Positions 7,062 to 15,141 are shown, counted from the stretch's first letter. The stretch is DNA of 64,000 bases from Luteibacter sp. dw_328 (GCF_018449605.1 NZ_JAAVUW010000002.1:372001-436000); one strand, 5' to 3'. A program made the numbers and translations. Notes: a model not told the origin generated them from the sequence alone.

Positions 7062-7460
7062 GAACCTCTGTAGAAGATGAGCTGACGGCCTTTCTCGTCG
7101 TTCTGGTAGGTTCGGTTACGATAAATGGTTGGATTCCGGGGGGCGGGGCACCCCCACCGCGGAAAACCTTCAGCTCATCCTGCTCGGTTCTTCCGCAGGC
7201 GCTTCTATGGAGGAATCGTCGTGTCGACGATCCGTCCCTGCTTTGTTCCCCCAGGTTCCCGCCATCCGCTAGGTCCAATGTTAGAACTTGCCCTTTCCTA
7301 GGTGGCCTTATGACCAGCCGCCACCCGTTGAACCAACGGTTTCACTATGCTTCGCAGAGATTGCGATGCTGGTGATGTCCGCTTCGACCCGAAGCAGCCA
7401 CTATCAGCCTAGGGTAGCCAACATGGCTCGGCGCACGTTGCTGGCCGATAAAGGGGAAAT
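7062..7460. other. 400-bp stretch without a confident gene
   Basis: A frame from ATG 7058 (overlapping the previous TGA as ATGA) runs 105 codons to 7375. After the first 25 residues its composition (Pro, Arg, Ser) is unlike a folded protein, so I do not call it. A GC-rich inverted stretch GGGGCGGGGCACCCCC lies near 7138-7155 and could act as a terminator-like hairpin. Copy C of the palindrome family lies at 7377-7399. Confidence 0.45.
7377..7399 (+). repeat. GACCC-loop palindrome, copy C
   Basis: GTCCGCTTCGACCCGAAGCAGCC has a perfect GCTTC-GACCC-GAAGC core. Its left flank TTCGCAGAGATTGCGATGCTGG (7351-7372) matches the flank of the copy at 4755. Confidence 0.5.
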
Positions 7461-7922
7461 ATGAAGAAGTTCTTCCAGATCCTTGGCGGGATCTTTTTGG
7501 TGCTGGTCTTGATCATCGCCGCATTCGTGGGTATGGGCATTTACCAAGGCACTCGCCTCGACTCGTCTAGTAAGGCCTATGTCGAAGCAAACGTGAAGCC
7601 GGTCGTCGCTACCTGGTCAAAAGATGAGCTTCTGAAGCGTGCGTCACCGCAGCTGATTGAAATTCTTGGCAAGGAACCGAGTCAGGTTGATCGCCTGTTC
7701 GAAAAATTCTCCAAGCTCGGCGCTCTGAAGAGTTTGAGCGAACCGAAGGGCCAGTCGCTTGTGGCGATCAATACCGGTAGCGGCAAGGTGATCAGCGCCT
7801 CTTATACAGAAACCGGCGAGTTCGAGAACGGGCGCGCCGACTTTAATATTCGGCTGATTCAAATCGACGGCGAGTGGCGCTTCCTTGGGTTCCACGTGGA
7901 CTCGCCGATCATGCTCCAGTAG
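7461..7922 (+). CDS. Single-pass membrane-anchored hypothetical protein
   Basis: The 153-residue protein opens with MKKFFQILGGIFLVLVLIIA, one strong membrane helix (about 7-28) that most likely stays as an anchor. The remaining 120 residues would face the periplasm. They end in a beta-rich part (NIRLIQIDGEWRFLGFHVDS) reminiscent of NTF2-like or DUF4019-type folds. AAAGGGGAA precedes the ATG. The family assignment is tentative. Confidence 0.65.
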   Translation: MKKFFQILGGIFLVLVLIIAAFVGMGIYQGTRLDSSSKAYVEANVKPVVATWSKDELLKRASPQLIEILGKEPSQVDRLFEKFSKLGALKSLSEPKGQSLVAINTGSGKVISASYTETGEFENGRADFNIRLIQIDGEWRFLGFHVDSPIMLQ

Positions 7923-7963
7923 CCGGAGGCGGTTCAGTCGGTAAAGGCATCGATGTCGCATGC

Positions 7964-7983
7964 CCGCTTCCGACCCGGAGCGG
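7964..7983 (+). repeat. GACCC-loop palindrome, copy D
   Basis: CCGCTTCCGACCCGGAGCGG forms arms CCGCTtC/GgAGCGG around CGACCC, 40 bp after the membrane-anchored protein gene. Confidence 0.5.
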
Positions 7984-8165
7984 ACCCTTTTATTTCACTT
8001 CATGCGAGAGGGTAAGAATTGGACTTCAACGCTTTCAAATCGCTCGTAGTCGCGGCGGTCGCCTACGCGAAACAGTTACATTAATTCCGAACTCAAGATC
8101 GGACCGCTACTGAATACGGGGGGCGTCGGTGGGAGTGAGGTGCAGAATGCGCCATCCGGCAGTGG

Positions 8166-8678
8166 TCACATCGCCTTGGCAACCTTCGTAGCCATGCTCT
8201 CAATGATGGAGTCCGGGCTGCTCAGGTTGTTAGCAGTGCCTCGGTCGTTGAAGAACGACACCACGGAGCCGTCAGAGGTCTTCAGGATGCGGACCGCAAC
8301 ACCTGCTCGCTCGCTTCGAAACGTAAACGGGGCCACCCGGTAGTAATCCTGCACCTCACCGTTGACCACGTAGGCGTAGCCCCTGCCTTTGGCGTAGGCG
8401 GCTGCATCGCTGTCGGATAAGGCATCCTTCGGGCCTACTGGCCTGTCCAAGGGCACTGCCTTCTTCCCGGCCGTGGAGGCGATGACTCTGGCGAATACGG
8501 AGCCGGCGCTCAGCCCAGAACCGTCGCAGTCCTCTTGCCCTTGGATTGTGCAGTCCCGAAACATGACGACTGCCACGTCGGAGCCGGTGGGCATCTTGTC
8601 TCTGACGGTCACGGGGGCCCCTGCGCAGCCTGTCATTAGCCCAGCCACAATTCCCACTGCGGCAATTCGCCTGTTCAT
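8166..8678 (-). CDS. Lipoprotein, DUF4823-like
   Basis: The ATG at 8678 overlaps the TGA of the gene before it (ATGA), so the longer upstream frame is not used. The 170-residue product starts with a lipoprotein signal (IVAGLMTGCAG, lipobox Cys near residue 18). Its soluble domain has FRDCTIQGQEDC, DAAAYAKGRGYAYVVNGEVQDYYRV and TSDGSVVSFFNDRG. That pattern resembles the DUF4823 family of outer-membrane lipoproteins. Third gene of a minus-strand three-lipoprotein operon. The substrate is unknown. Confidence 0.7.
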   Translation of the reverse strand: MNRRIAAVGIVAGLMTGCAGAPVTVRDKMPTGSDVAVVMFRDCTIQGQEDCDGSGLSAGSVFARVIASTAGKKAVPLDRPVGPKDALSDSDAAAYAKGRGYAYVVNGEVQDYYRVAPFTFRSERAGVAVRILKTSDGSVVSFFNDRGTANNLSSPDSIIESMATKVAKAM

Positions 8679-8905
8679 CGCTTGCACTCCACTTTTAGGG
8701 TCTTTCGGTTGAACCCCGGTTCCTCCGAAACGGTTCGGTAGCCGTTCGGGCACTCCTTCGCGGCCCTGTCGTAACAGATGGAGAACGACAAGCCAGACCC
8801 GCACTGGACCATTACGATGGGGTCGCCACGGTCGTCATAGATATGGGTTGCAGTGGTGCAACCGGCGAGAAAGATTGATATGGCCGCGACTATCAGGGCC
8901 CTCAC
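8675..8905 (-). CDS. Small lipoprotein
   Basis: The 76-residue product starts MRALIVAAISIFLAGCTTAT, a type-II signal with lipobox LAGC and Cys16. The mature 60 residues carry four further cysteines. It overlaps both neighbours by 4 bp (ATGA), which indicates translational coupling within the operon. Family not recognised. Confidence 0.65.
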   Translation of the reverse strand: MRALIVAAISIFLAGCTTATHIYDDRGDPIVMVQCGSGLSFSICYDRAAKECPNGYRTVSEEPGFNRKTLKVECKR

Positions 8906-9216
8906 TGGACGGGGGCCACGATGACCAAACCGGTATTCGCCTGGTTCTGCCGGACCACGCCAGAGCCGTACTGGGCGACACGTCCGTCCTTCAGCAATAC
9001 CTGATAGTCAGCCAGGTCCCACGACCAGCCGCTCATTAGGCGATTCTTGTAGGTGAGCACCTGATAACCGTCCTGCTCGCTGAAGCCATCGGGACGCCCC
9101 ATCTGCTTCTCCACGGTCTGCCGGTCCATACCGGCATCGAGGCGACGCATCTTTTCGCCTGTCGCACACCCGGCCAGCAGTAGCGATCCGACGACCGCAA
9201 GAAGCACCTTGTGCAT
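8902..9216 (-). CDS. Lipoprotein with a BamE/SmpA-like motif
   Basis: First gene of the lipoprotein trio, with GGAGGG upstream of the ATG. The 104-residue protein starts MHKVLLAVVGSLLLAGCATG (lipobox LAGC). Then comes RLDAGMDRQTVEKQMGRPDG, the helix-turn pattern typical of BamE/SmpA-like folds (G-M-T...V...G.P), and a two-strand end LTYKNRL...YQVLLKDGRVAQYG. It should be anchored in an envelope membrane facing the periplasm. It lacks evidence of being the true BamE, which is usually elsewhere. Confidence 0.7.
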   Translation of the reverse strand: MHKVLLAVVGSLLLAGCATGEKMRRLDAGMDRQTVEKQMGRPDGFSEQDGYQVLTYKNRLMSGWSWDLADYQVLLKDGRVAQYGSGVVRQNQANTGLVIVAPVQ

Positions 9217-9277
9217 GTTCGTCCCTCCCCAGTGACGACCCCGAACCTAGTTTAGGCTCATCTAGGCAAGTCAGCAG

Positions 9278-9360
9278 GTGAGTAACTATGGGAGTAACCG
9301 GCAGGTTTCGGTCTTAGAAGCCGCCTACTATCTAGGTTCTGGATGCCCACTCCGGCACCA
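9278..9360 (+). other. Attachment-site-like region (copy 2)
   Basis: GTGAGTAA at 9278-9285 is followed 12 bp later by GGGAGTAA (9290-9297). CCCACTCCGGCACCA follows at 9346-9360, one G shorter than CCCACTCCGGGCACCA at 4568-4583. Same order and same arm spacing as copy 1. Together they bracket 4.8 kb of small accessory genes. Confidence 0.55.
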
Positions 9361-9409
9361 AAGTCAGAGAATCGACATCTCACCTGTGGCTTTCGTTCTT
9401 CTTCATCCC

Positions 9410-9604
9410 ATGCCCGCGACGGGCCCAGGACCTCTGTTCCTCACGGGCTGGGGGGCCCTAGTGGCGTTCGTGATCCTCGCGACCATCGCTGTGGGGGGAT
9501 GGAGCTGGCTGCTGCGCCGAAACCGTGGGCGCATCGAAGCCGAGAAGAAGCGTTTCGGAAAGGGTAGTGCGGAAGGCCGACGCAAGCGCCTCAAGCTGCG
9601 CTAG
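9410..9604 (+). CDS. Small single-pass membrane protein
   Basis: The frame from ATG 9410 gives 64 residues: a short polar start, one membrane helix (about 10-32, WGALVAFVILATIAVGGWSWLL), and a very basic tail (RRNRGRIEAEKKRFGK...RRKRLKLR). The basic end fits a positive-inside cytoplasmic tail. No ribosome site is visible. A GTG at 9386 or 9278 in the same frame is possible, so the start is uncertain. Confidence 0.5.
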   Translation: MPATGPGPLFLTGWGALVAFVILATIAVGGWSWLLRRNRGRIEAEKKRFGKGSAEGRRKRLKLR

Positions 9605-9714
9605 GCAAACTATGATTGCGACTTCCCCGAGGCGAAGCTTTGGGGACCAAGGAAGCCGCCCAGTTCGACATTGTCGGCGCGGCGGTCGAAGTCCGGATCT
9701 TAGGAGAGTCAACC

Positions 9715-9909
9715 ATGCGCTTTCTTGCCTGCTTGTGCGTCGCGTTCTGTCTCTCGGCATGCGCCACGGCGTCGCCGAACTGGGCTGACGATCGTCCTCC
9801 CGTCGGTGTGCAGGGTCCTAAGCCTATGTGCTCATCCGGCCCTGGTGGCAAGACCGCTGCGTGTGCCACGGCGATTCTCGAAAACACGGCCATCCAGTCG
9901 AAGAAGTAA
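9715..9909 (+). CDS. Small lipoprotein
   Basis: AGGAGA lies upstream of ATG 9715. The 64-residue product starts MRFLACLCVAFCLSACATAS, with lipobox LSAC, then a short Pro/Gly-rich mature part with two cysteines (PMCSSGPGGKTAACA). It ends 4 bp before the next gene, so the two are probably cotranscribed. No family recognised. Confidence 0.6.
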   Translation: MRFLACLCVAFCLSACATASPNWADDRPPVGVQGPKPMCSSGPGGKTAACATAILENTAIQSKK

Positions 9910-9913
9910 ATCC

Positions 9914-10372
9914 ATGGCAGCAACACCCGATCAACTACACGAGCTTCTTTCCTACTGCATGGACTTTGCTCACACCATGCTCAAGGACTCCGGGGAGTTC
10001 TTCCCGTTTGGAGCGACACTTTCGCCTGACGGCGAGGTGGCCGCTGTCGGGGGGTGGGACGGCGACGAGAGGCCAAAAAGCCAGGAGATCTACCAACTGC
10101 TGGCCGGTGCATTCATCTCAGCGGTGGGGGAGGGGAGAGTCATCGGTGTCGCGCTTGCTGCCGATGTCAACGTACCCGACCGATACAACTCGCCAGTGAA
10201 GGATGCACTTCGGGTGCAACTGGAAGCTCCGGGCTTCGCTCGGTTCATCTACGTGCCCTATGAACTCCTGCTGCCGAGTTTGACGGTGGCCGAGCCCACG
10301 TGGGTCATGCATGAACCCTTCGCGGTCGAGATCAAGCCGATGTTCTTTCCGCTCCCGTCTGACAAGATGTAA
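9914..10372 (+). CDS. Conserved hypothetical cytoplasmic protein
   Basis: The 152-residue product begins MAATPDQLHELLSYCMDFAH and contains FFPFGATLSPDGEVAAVGGW and GDERPKSQEIYQLL. These look like a widespread family of small soluble proteins often met beside polymorphic-toxin or accessory loci. No signal or membrane segment is seen. It follows the small lipoprotein by 4 bp. The immunity-protein idea is only a guess; no toxin lies nearby. Confidence 0.65.
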   Translation: MAATPDQLHELLSYCMDFAHTMLKDSGEFFPFGATLSPDGEVAAVGGWDGDERPKSQEIYQLLAGAFISAVGEGRVIGVALAADVNVPDRYNSPVKDALRVQLEAPGFARFIYVPYELLLPSLTVAEPTWVMHEPFAVEIKPMFFPLPSDKM

Positions 10373-10477
10373 TAGATATAGCGGAGTGGCGGTGCTTTGA
10401 CGGCCGTTGACGCGTTGTGCAGTAACGACTGAGAATCCTTAAGCGTCAGTCGGCGCATGACAGGGAAGGAAGTGGAC

Positions 10478-10861
10478 ATGATGGGGAACGATGCAGAGAT
10501 ACTCGATGCCTTCCTTGCCGCCCCTTCGGACGAGCTGGTGGTATTCGAACGACGCATGCCGGGCATAGACGACGAGCACGATGAAGGTCTACTCGTTGCC
10601 ATTCTGGATGAGTGCAAGGCTCGCTTCGCCAGTTGGCGCGAACTCTGCGAGTTGAAACTGGGGCCACCCGACCTGACGCATAAAACGCGCGGGGAGTGGG
10701 TATGGGAGCTTCACCCCTTTGCTGGCGCACTGAACGCCTGGGAACGCGGCTATCACTTCCTGTTCGTTGCGTCGTGCCAGGAAGACCGCGATATGCCGAT
10801 CCGGGTCGTTCTTGGCTTTCGCAAACCTATGGACCCTGACGAACGCATGGAGTTGGAGTGA
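10478..10861 (+). CDS. Hypothetical protein
   Basis: AGGGAAGGAAG precedes ATG 10478, so the ATG seven codons upstream is less likely. The 127-residue product is acidic in its first half (PGIDDEHDEGLLVAILDECKARF) and has a Trp-rich centre (GEWVWELHPF, NAWERGYHFLF) and a soluble profile. It may be an immunity-type or accessory protein; I do not recognise it. Confidence 0.55.
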   Translation: MMGNDAEILDAFLAAPSDELVVFERRMPGIDDEHDEGLLVAILDECKARFASWRELCELKLGPPDLTHKTRGEWVWELHPFAGALNAWERGYHFLFVASCQEDRDMPIRVVLGFRKPMDPDERMELE

Positions 10862-11028
10862 CCATACTCGATGGTGGCATTGGATAGCCCAGCTTTTCGT
10901 GGACACTCAGGAGCTGTTTTGCGCCAGAGGGGGTGGTAGGCCGGATGTCGTCCCGCAGCTACAATGCGCCTGCCCCAAGGGGCCCAACCGGTCAGCCGGC
11001 CGGGTATCGATCTGGAACAGGGAATTTC

Positions 11029-11667
11029 ATGAAGAACGTTCTGCTACTCACCGCCGCTGCCGTCGCGGCACTCTCCACGTCGAGCGCTGTCTTCGCGGAC
11101 AGTCAGGGCGCTTTCGTCCAGGCGAACGCTGGACACGCCAATTCAAACGTCAAGAGCAGTTCCGCGTACGGCGTGTTAGGCGGTTACCGGTGGACGGTCG
11201 ACGCGCCTTTCTACCTGGGGATGGAGGGCGGTTACATGAACCTCAACCACTCTCACTTCACATACAAGAACACCCTGGTGACTACCGACATCGTCGGGCC
11301 GCACACGTTGACGAGTCAGAGCCGGGTCGGTTCGAAGAACGAAGCCCTGCTCTTGGGCGTCAACGGGAAGTGGGAACTTCCCGGGCGGTACTTCATCACC
11401 GCTCATGCGGGTGTCGCCCGCTATAGGAACGTCGTTCGCGTGCATTCGACGGGCACGCTCGATGGTTTGCCCACGGATGGCTTCCATGACCGGTACCGCT
11501 ACTACGACACCAACTATTACGCAGGCATTGGCTTCGGCTACGACTTCAATCCGCAAGTCAGCCTCAGCTTCAACTACGACCACTACGCTCCCCGGTACGA
11601 AGCGTTCGGCGTCAAGGAAGATGTCAATTTCGACGCTTACGGCATGGCTGCGGAATTTCGATTCTGA
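11029..11667 (+). CDS. OmpA/OmpX-like outer-membrane beta-barrel protein
   Basis: The ATG at 11029 (ACAGGGAA upstream) begins a clear signal peptide, MKNVLLLTAAAVAALSTSSAVFA. The mature 190 residues alternate polar and aromatic residues in eight-strand fashion (GVLGGYRW, FYLGMEGGYMNL, YYAGIGFGYDF, VSLSFNYDHY). The chain ends with Phe (AEFRF), the signal for barrel insertion by the Bam complex. It is a small outer-membrane porin-like or adhesion barrel; the specific ligand is unknown. Confidence 0.8.
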   Translation: MKNVLLLTAAAVAALSTSSAVFADSQGAFVQANAGHANSNVKSSSAYGVLGGYRWTVDAPFYLGMEGGYMNLNHSHFTYKNTLVTTDIVGPHTLTSQSRVGSKNEALLLGVNGKWELPGRYFITAHAGVARYRNVVRVHSTGTLDGLPTDGFHDRYRYYDTNYYAGIGFGYDFNPQVSLSFNYDHYAPRYEAFGVKEDVNFDAYGMAAEFRF

Positions 11668-11874
11668 GTGAACCGCGCTTGTCGACAGGTGCCTGATTCG
11701 CGGATGACATCGCAATCAAAACCATCGTGAGTCCGTTGTTGTTTTTCTTCTTCGTCACGCTGGCGCTTTGGATTCGTCAGCGCATGACTTACGGCAGGTG
11801 ATGTGACCTACGGCCATTGACGGATCCTCCGAGCGCTAGCCAGAATGCCCGCGCCATCAGGGGAGATGATGTTC

Positions 11875-12045
11875 ATGGATGTAGTGCAGGGTTTCTGGGA
11901 GAGGCCAGCAGGGAACACGCTTCGCTGGGTTTTGTTCGTACCAGCAGCGATAGCTGGAAACTTCTTGGCGTCCGTCCTCGTGGGCGTGTATGACCGCACC
12001 CCCGCGCTCTCGGCAGAACGCATCGACAGGGAAGAGTGGACATGA
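11875..12045 (+). CDS. Small membrane protein, coupled to the next gene
   Basis: GGGGAG lies about 10 bp before ATG 11875; ATGs at 11866 and 11845 are in frame. The 56-residue product has one membrane helix (NTLRWVLFVPAAIAGNFLASVLVGVY) and an acidic tail. Its TGA overlaps the next ATG (ATGA at 12042-12045), which supports its being translated. Confidence 0.5.
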   Translation: MDVVQGFWERPAGNTLRWVLFVPAAIAGNFLASVLVGVYDRTPALSAERIDREEWT

Positions 12046-12626
12046 CAACGGAAGACTGGCTCAAACGCGGCATGGACATCGCGTGGCTGATACTCCTGTT
12101 GTGGTGGCTGGTCAGCGCGTGGGGAAATAAATCCGTCGCGCGCGGCGAACCGTGGCTGACGCGGTTATTGCTTTACTGGTTGCCACTCGTCGTGGCGTTC
12201 GGCTTGCTTGGGCCCGGGGATTGGTTTGGCCACACCTGGCTTCGCGAGGGAATCGTGCCGCATACGGTGCCGGTTTTCGCTGTCGCGCTGCTGCTCGTGG
12301 TGACGGGAGTCGCCCTGGCGTGTTGGTCCAGGTATCTGCTCGGGCGCAACTGGAGCAGCGTTGTCCAGATCAAAGAAGATCATGAGCTGATCGAGGCCGG
12401 CCCCTATCGTTACATTCGGCATCCCATCTACACCGGCATCCTGCTTGCCTTCATCGGCACTGCGCTGAAAGAGGGTGACGTGCGAGTCATCTTCGGCGTG
12501 TTGATCGTCTTCCTCTCGTTCTGGCGCAAGCTGAGAATGGAAGAGCGGATGCTGGGCGAGACCTTCGGCGAAACCTACGCCGCTTACCGGGCGCGGACGA
12601 AAGCCTTGATTCCCGGCGTCCTCTAG
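12042..12626 (+). CDS. Isoprenylcysteine carboxyl methyltransferase-like membrane protein
   Basis: The 194-residue protein has four or five membrane helices. The ICMT/PEMT signature GPYRYIRHPIYTG lies near residues 121-133, followed by EERMLGETFGETYAAYRART, the second conserved block that helps bind S-adenosylmethionine. Bacterial members methylate unknown lipids or small molecules. It is translationally coupled to the small membrane protein before it. An in-frame GTG two codons earlier is the only start alternative. Confidence 0.85.
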   Translation: MTTEDWLKRGMDIAWLILLLWWLVSAWGNKSVARGEPWLTRLLLYWLPLVVAFGLLGPGDWFGHTWLREGIVPHTVPVFAVALLLVVTGVALACWSRYLLGRNWSSVVQIKEDHELIEAGPYRYIRHPIYTGILLAFIGTALKEGDVRVIFGVLIVFLSFWRKLRMEERMLGETFGETYAAYRARTKALIPGVL

Positions 12627-12639
12627 TCGACACGAACGT

Positions 12640-13083
12640 TCAGAACCACCGTGATTCGCGATCGATGACCAATCGGTAATAGCTGACATTGGCGCGTGCG
12701 CCATAGACGGCCGAGATGCCGGCACCTAGCGCTCGGAAGTGACGACCCAGTCCGATCATTTCGAGGACGAACAGGCAGACCAGGCTCAGCATGAAATAGC
12801 CGAGTGCCTGGCGGTACATCCCTTTGACGATGAAGTAGATCGGGCCGAAAAGAAACGCGAGCAGGTTGAGCGTGACCGCGAACCGTTCGCCGAAGGGGAG
12901 AGCCCTGATGTTGGGCAGGTCCGGGCCGCCTGCGTCCCTGATCGTGCGAAAACGGCGCTTCCAGGTCTCGGACACGTCGGCCCGTTCGATGGGATCGGGT
13001 GCGACGAAGGGTTTCCTGGGCTCCGCCGACTCAACGGGCATGGGAGCCACCTGGGAGCCATAGGAGTTGTAGGGATCGCTCAT
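12640..13083 (-). CDS. DUF2628-like membrane protein
   Basis: The 147-residue protein has a soluble N-terminal 80 residues. The last part holds helices FAVTLNLLAFLFGPIYFIVKGMYRQALGYFMLSLVCLFVLEMIG and the GPIYFIVKGMYR motif typical of DUF2628 proteins. The function is unknown. It is convergent with the ICMT-like gene. Confidence 0.75.
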   Translation of the reverse strand: MSDPYNSYGSQVAPMPVESAEPRKPFVAPDPIERADVSETWKRRFRTIRDAGGPDLPNIRALPFGERFAVTLNLLAFLFGPIYFIVKGMYRQALGYFMLSLVCLFVLEMIGLGRHFRALGAGISAVYGARANVSYYRLVIDRESRWF

Positions 13084-13296
13084 CGGGTCCGTCCGGTGGG
13101 AACTAAGGTGGGCAGATTCTCAAATAGGAAAGGGTCAAATCGCAAGTAGTTGCCGAATTCGCAGATTATTGATGTCAGGAGTGCTCGACGGATAAGGGTC
13201 GACGCGTCCGCAGGTTGTCGGTTCATTGCCCTGAGAAAGCCAGCCGCCACGGCCACAGTGATGGCTCTTGGATTCGCTATTCGCACAGGGGACGAC

Positions 13297-14286
13297 ATGA
13301 GAAAGGCAGGATGGATCGGCTTGGCCATCGCACTACTGATATCGGCGACGGCGGGGGCGAAGACCACGGGTACCGGGGACCTTCTCAACCAGCAAAACAA
13401 ACCGTGGCAACCTGCGGCGCCTGCTATCCAGACCCCGCTCTGGCCAGAGGGCCTCAAGATCGCACCGCCCGCCACGCCCGGTGACGAAGCCTTCGGTACG
13501 TCGAAAGGGCAAATCGCGGGCCTGCCGATCACGATGGTCGAGCATGTTTCCGTGCCGACGATGACGATCTATCGCCCGACAGCAAAGAACACGGGTGCCG
13601 CCGTACTCGTGTTTCCCGGCGGCGGTTATCGCGTCCTGGCGATCGACCTGGAAGGCACGGAAGTGTGCGACTGGCTTACGGCCAAGGGCATCACGTGCGT
13701 CGTCCTGAAATACCGCGTGCCCGGCTCCGGCCCGTACTGGAATGATGAATGCAACTGCCGCCGCGCCCCCTCCGTACCCATGGCCTTGCAGGATGCACAA
13801 CGCGCGATGGGCCTGCTGCGCGAGCAGGCGGCAACCATGGGTATCGATCCGCACAAGATCGGCGTACTTGGCTCTTCCGCGGGTGGACGCATGGTCGCTG
13901 ATATCAGCAATCATTCCCGGCGCAGCTATCGACCCATCGATGCCGCCGATCGACAGAGCAGCCGACCGGATTTCGCCATCGCACTTTATCCGGGGCATCT
14001 GTGGACATCTCCGGGCCTGACCTTGATGCCGGACGTGAAAATTGCCGCTGACGCGCCACCGACGTTCATTGTCCAGGCAGAAGACGATGCCACGGACGAC
14101 ATCCGGGAATCGCTGACTTACTACCTGGCACTGTCGCAAGCAAAAATCCCCGCAGAGATGCATTTGTACGCCAAGGGTGGCCATGCGTTCGGCGTTCGAC
14201 CCACGGCGAATCCGATCACGCGGTGGCCCGTGCTTGCCGAACAATGGATGAGGACGCTTGGTGTCCTTCCTGCGGCGGTGCCATAG
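13297..14286 (+). CDS. Secreted alpha/beta hydrolase (esterase/acetylxylan-esterase-like)
   Basis: ATG 13297 starts a signal peptide (MRKAGWIGLAIALLISATAGA). The 329-residue protein carries the oxyanion-hole run VFPGGGY, the nucleophile elbow GSSAGG, a C-terminal acid region EDDATDD and the catalytic His in GGHAFG. This is the BD-FAE/BCE-type esterase layout, with the QTPLWPEG opening common in secreted xylan or pectin esterases. It is exported to the periplasm or beyond; the natural ester substrate is not known. Confidence 0.85.
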   Translation: MRKAGWIGLAIALLISATAGAKTTGTGDLLNQQNKPWQPAAPAIQTPLWPEGLKIAPPATPGDEAFGTSKGQIAGLPITMVEHVSVPTMTIYRPTAKNTGAAVLVFPGGGYRVLAIDLEGTEVCDWLTAKGITCVVLKYRVPGSGPYWNDECNCRRAPSVPMALQDAQRAMGLLREQAATMGIDPHKIGVLGSSAGGRMVADISNHSRRSYRPIDAADRQSSRPDFAIALYPGHLWTSPGLTLMPDVKIAADAPPTFIVQAEDDATDDIRESLTYYLALSQAKIPAEMHLYAKGGHAFGVRPTANPITRWPVLAEQWMRTLGVLPAAVP

Positions 14287-14384
14287 AGAGGGGCGAGCCC
14301 CCGGCACTTGAAACGGGCCCGATCGGTAGTGCAGCCTTGCCCACGGTAAACACGGGCACACTTCATTCGAACGGGAGTCGGACG

Positions 14385-15116
14385 ATGAAAGCACCGGGCC
14401 AGCGTTTCTTGATGATTTACTCGGGCGTGCTGACGGCGGTCTTTGTCGTCACCGTCGCCAGCGGATTTGTCGTCTCGCCAAGGACGATGACACTCGATCA
14501 ATTGGACGTCCAACGCATCAACCTGCGCGAGCCCGACGGCACCTTGCGGATGGTGATGACCAGTGCGGGCAGATCCCCGGGCATCTACTACAAGGGCAAA
14601 GAATTCCCTCATCCGGCGGGTCGAAAGGATGCTGGGTTTCTCTTCATGAACGCGGAAGGCACCGAGAATGGTGGCCTGAGTTTCGGCGGCGAGATGGGGT
14701 CCGGTGGCATCAAGGAGTCGAGTGGGCACCTTTCGTTCGACGCTTATGAGCAGGACCAGACCATGGCACTCGGTTCCGCGCAGCATGGCAAGCAGCGCAC
14801 GGCAACGCTGCAGTTCACCGACTACCCCGACTACTCGATCATGGAACTCGTGACGTTCCTCGAATCGACAAAGGGCTTACCCGAGGAACAACGAAACGCA
14901 AGGCTGGAAGCGTTCTTCAACGAGCGTGGCCGACCCACGCCGCGCATGATCCTCAACCGCGGTGGCAAAGACGGCAATGACGGCGTGGCGCTGACCATGG
15001 CGGACACCGCAGGTCACCCGCGTATCGTGATGAAAGTGGCCGCGGACGGTACGCCGTCATTGCAGATGCTCGACGCGAAAGGCAAGGTGGTCGGACAGAT
15101 GGTTCCCGCGAGCTGA
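14385..15116 (+). CDS. Membrane-anchored hypothetical protein
   Basis: GGGAG precedes ATG 14385. The 243-residue product has one N-terminal helix (RFLMIYSGVLTAVFVVTVASGFVV) and then a beta-rich soluble domain. Internal repeats include LDVQRINLREPDGTLRMVM and HPRIVMKVAADGTPSLQMLD, each a strand-turn-strand of the type R-I-x-M-x-D-G. It is probably periplasmic. I do not recognise a named family. Confidence 0.7.
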   Translation: MKAPGQRFLMIYSGVLTAVFVVTVASGFVVSPRTMTLDQLDVQRINLREPDGTLRMVMTSAGRSPGIYYKGKEFPHPAGRKDAGFLFMNAEGTENGGLSFGGEMGSGGIKESSGHLSFDAYEQDQTMALGSAQHGKQRTATLQFTDYPDYSIMELVTFLESTKGLPEEQRNARLEAFFNERGRPTPRMILNRGGKDGNDGVALTMADTAGHPRIVMKVAADGTPSLQMLDAKGKVVGQMVPAS

Positions 15117-15141
15117 CGTCGTGCACCCGGCGCGGTGGTCC

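Noticed and set aside
7058-7375. 105-residue ORF starting in an ATGA overlap after the DUF2310 gene
   Set aside because: After about 25 residues the composition is Pro/Ser/Arg-rich with rare codons, and frames on the other strand look no worse. Not called as a gene.
4584-9345. Integron cassette array, with the GACCC palindromes as attC sites
   Set aside because: The palindromes lack paired GTTRRRY/RYYYAAC core sites and no integrase gene is seen; only one GTTGAAC near 7327 fits by chance.
11727-11801. 24-residue GTG-started hydrophobic microprotein (SPLLFFFFVTLALWIRQRM)
   Set aside because: It has no ribosome site and is too short to judge; it could be a remnant of a membrane protein.
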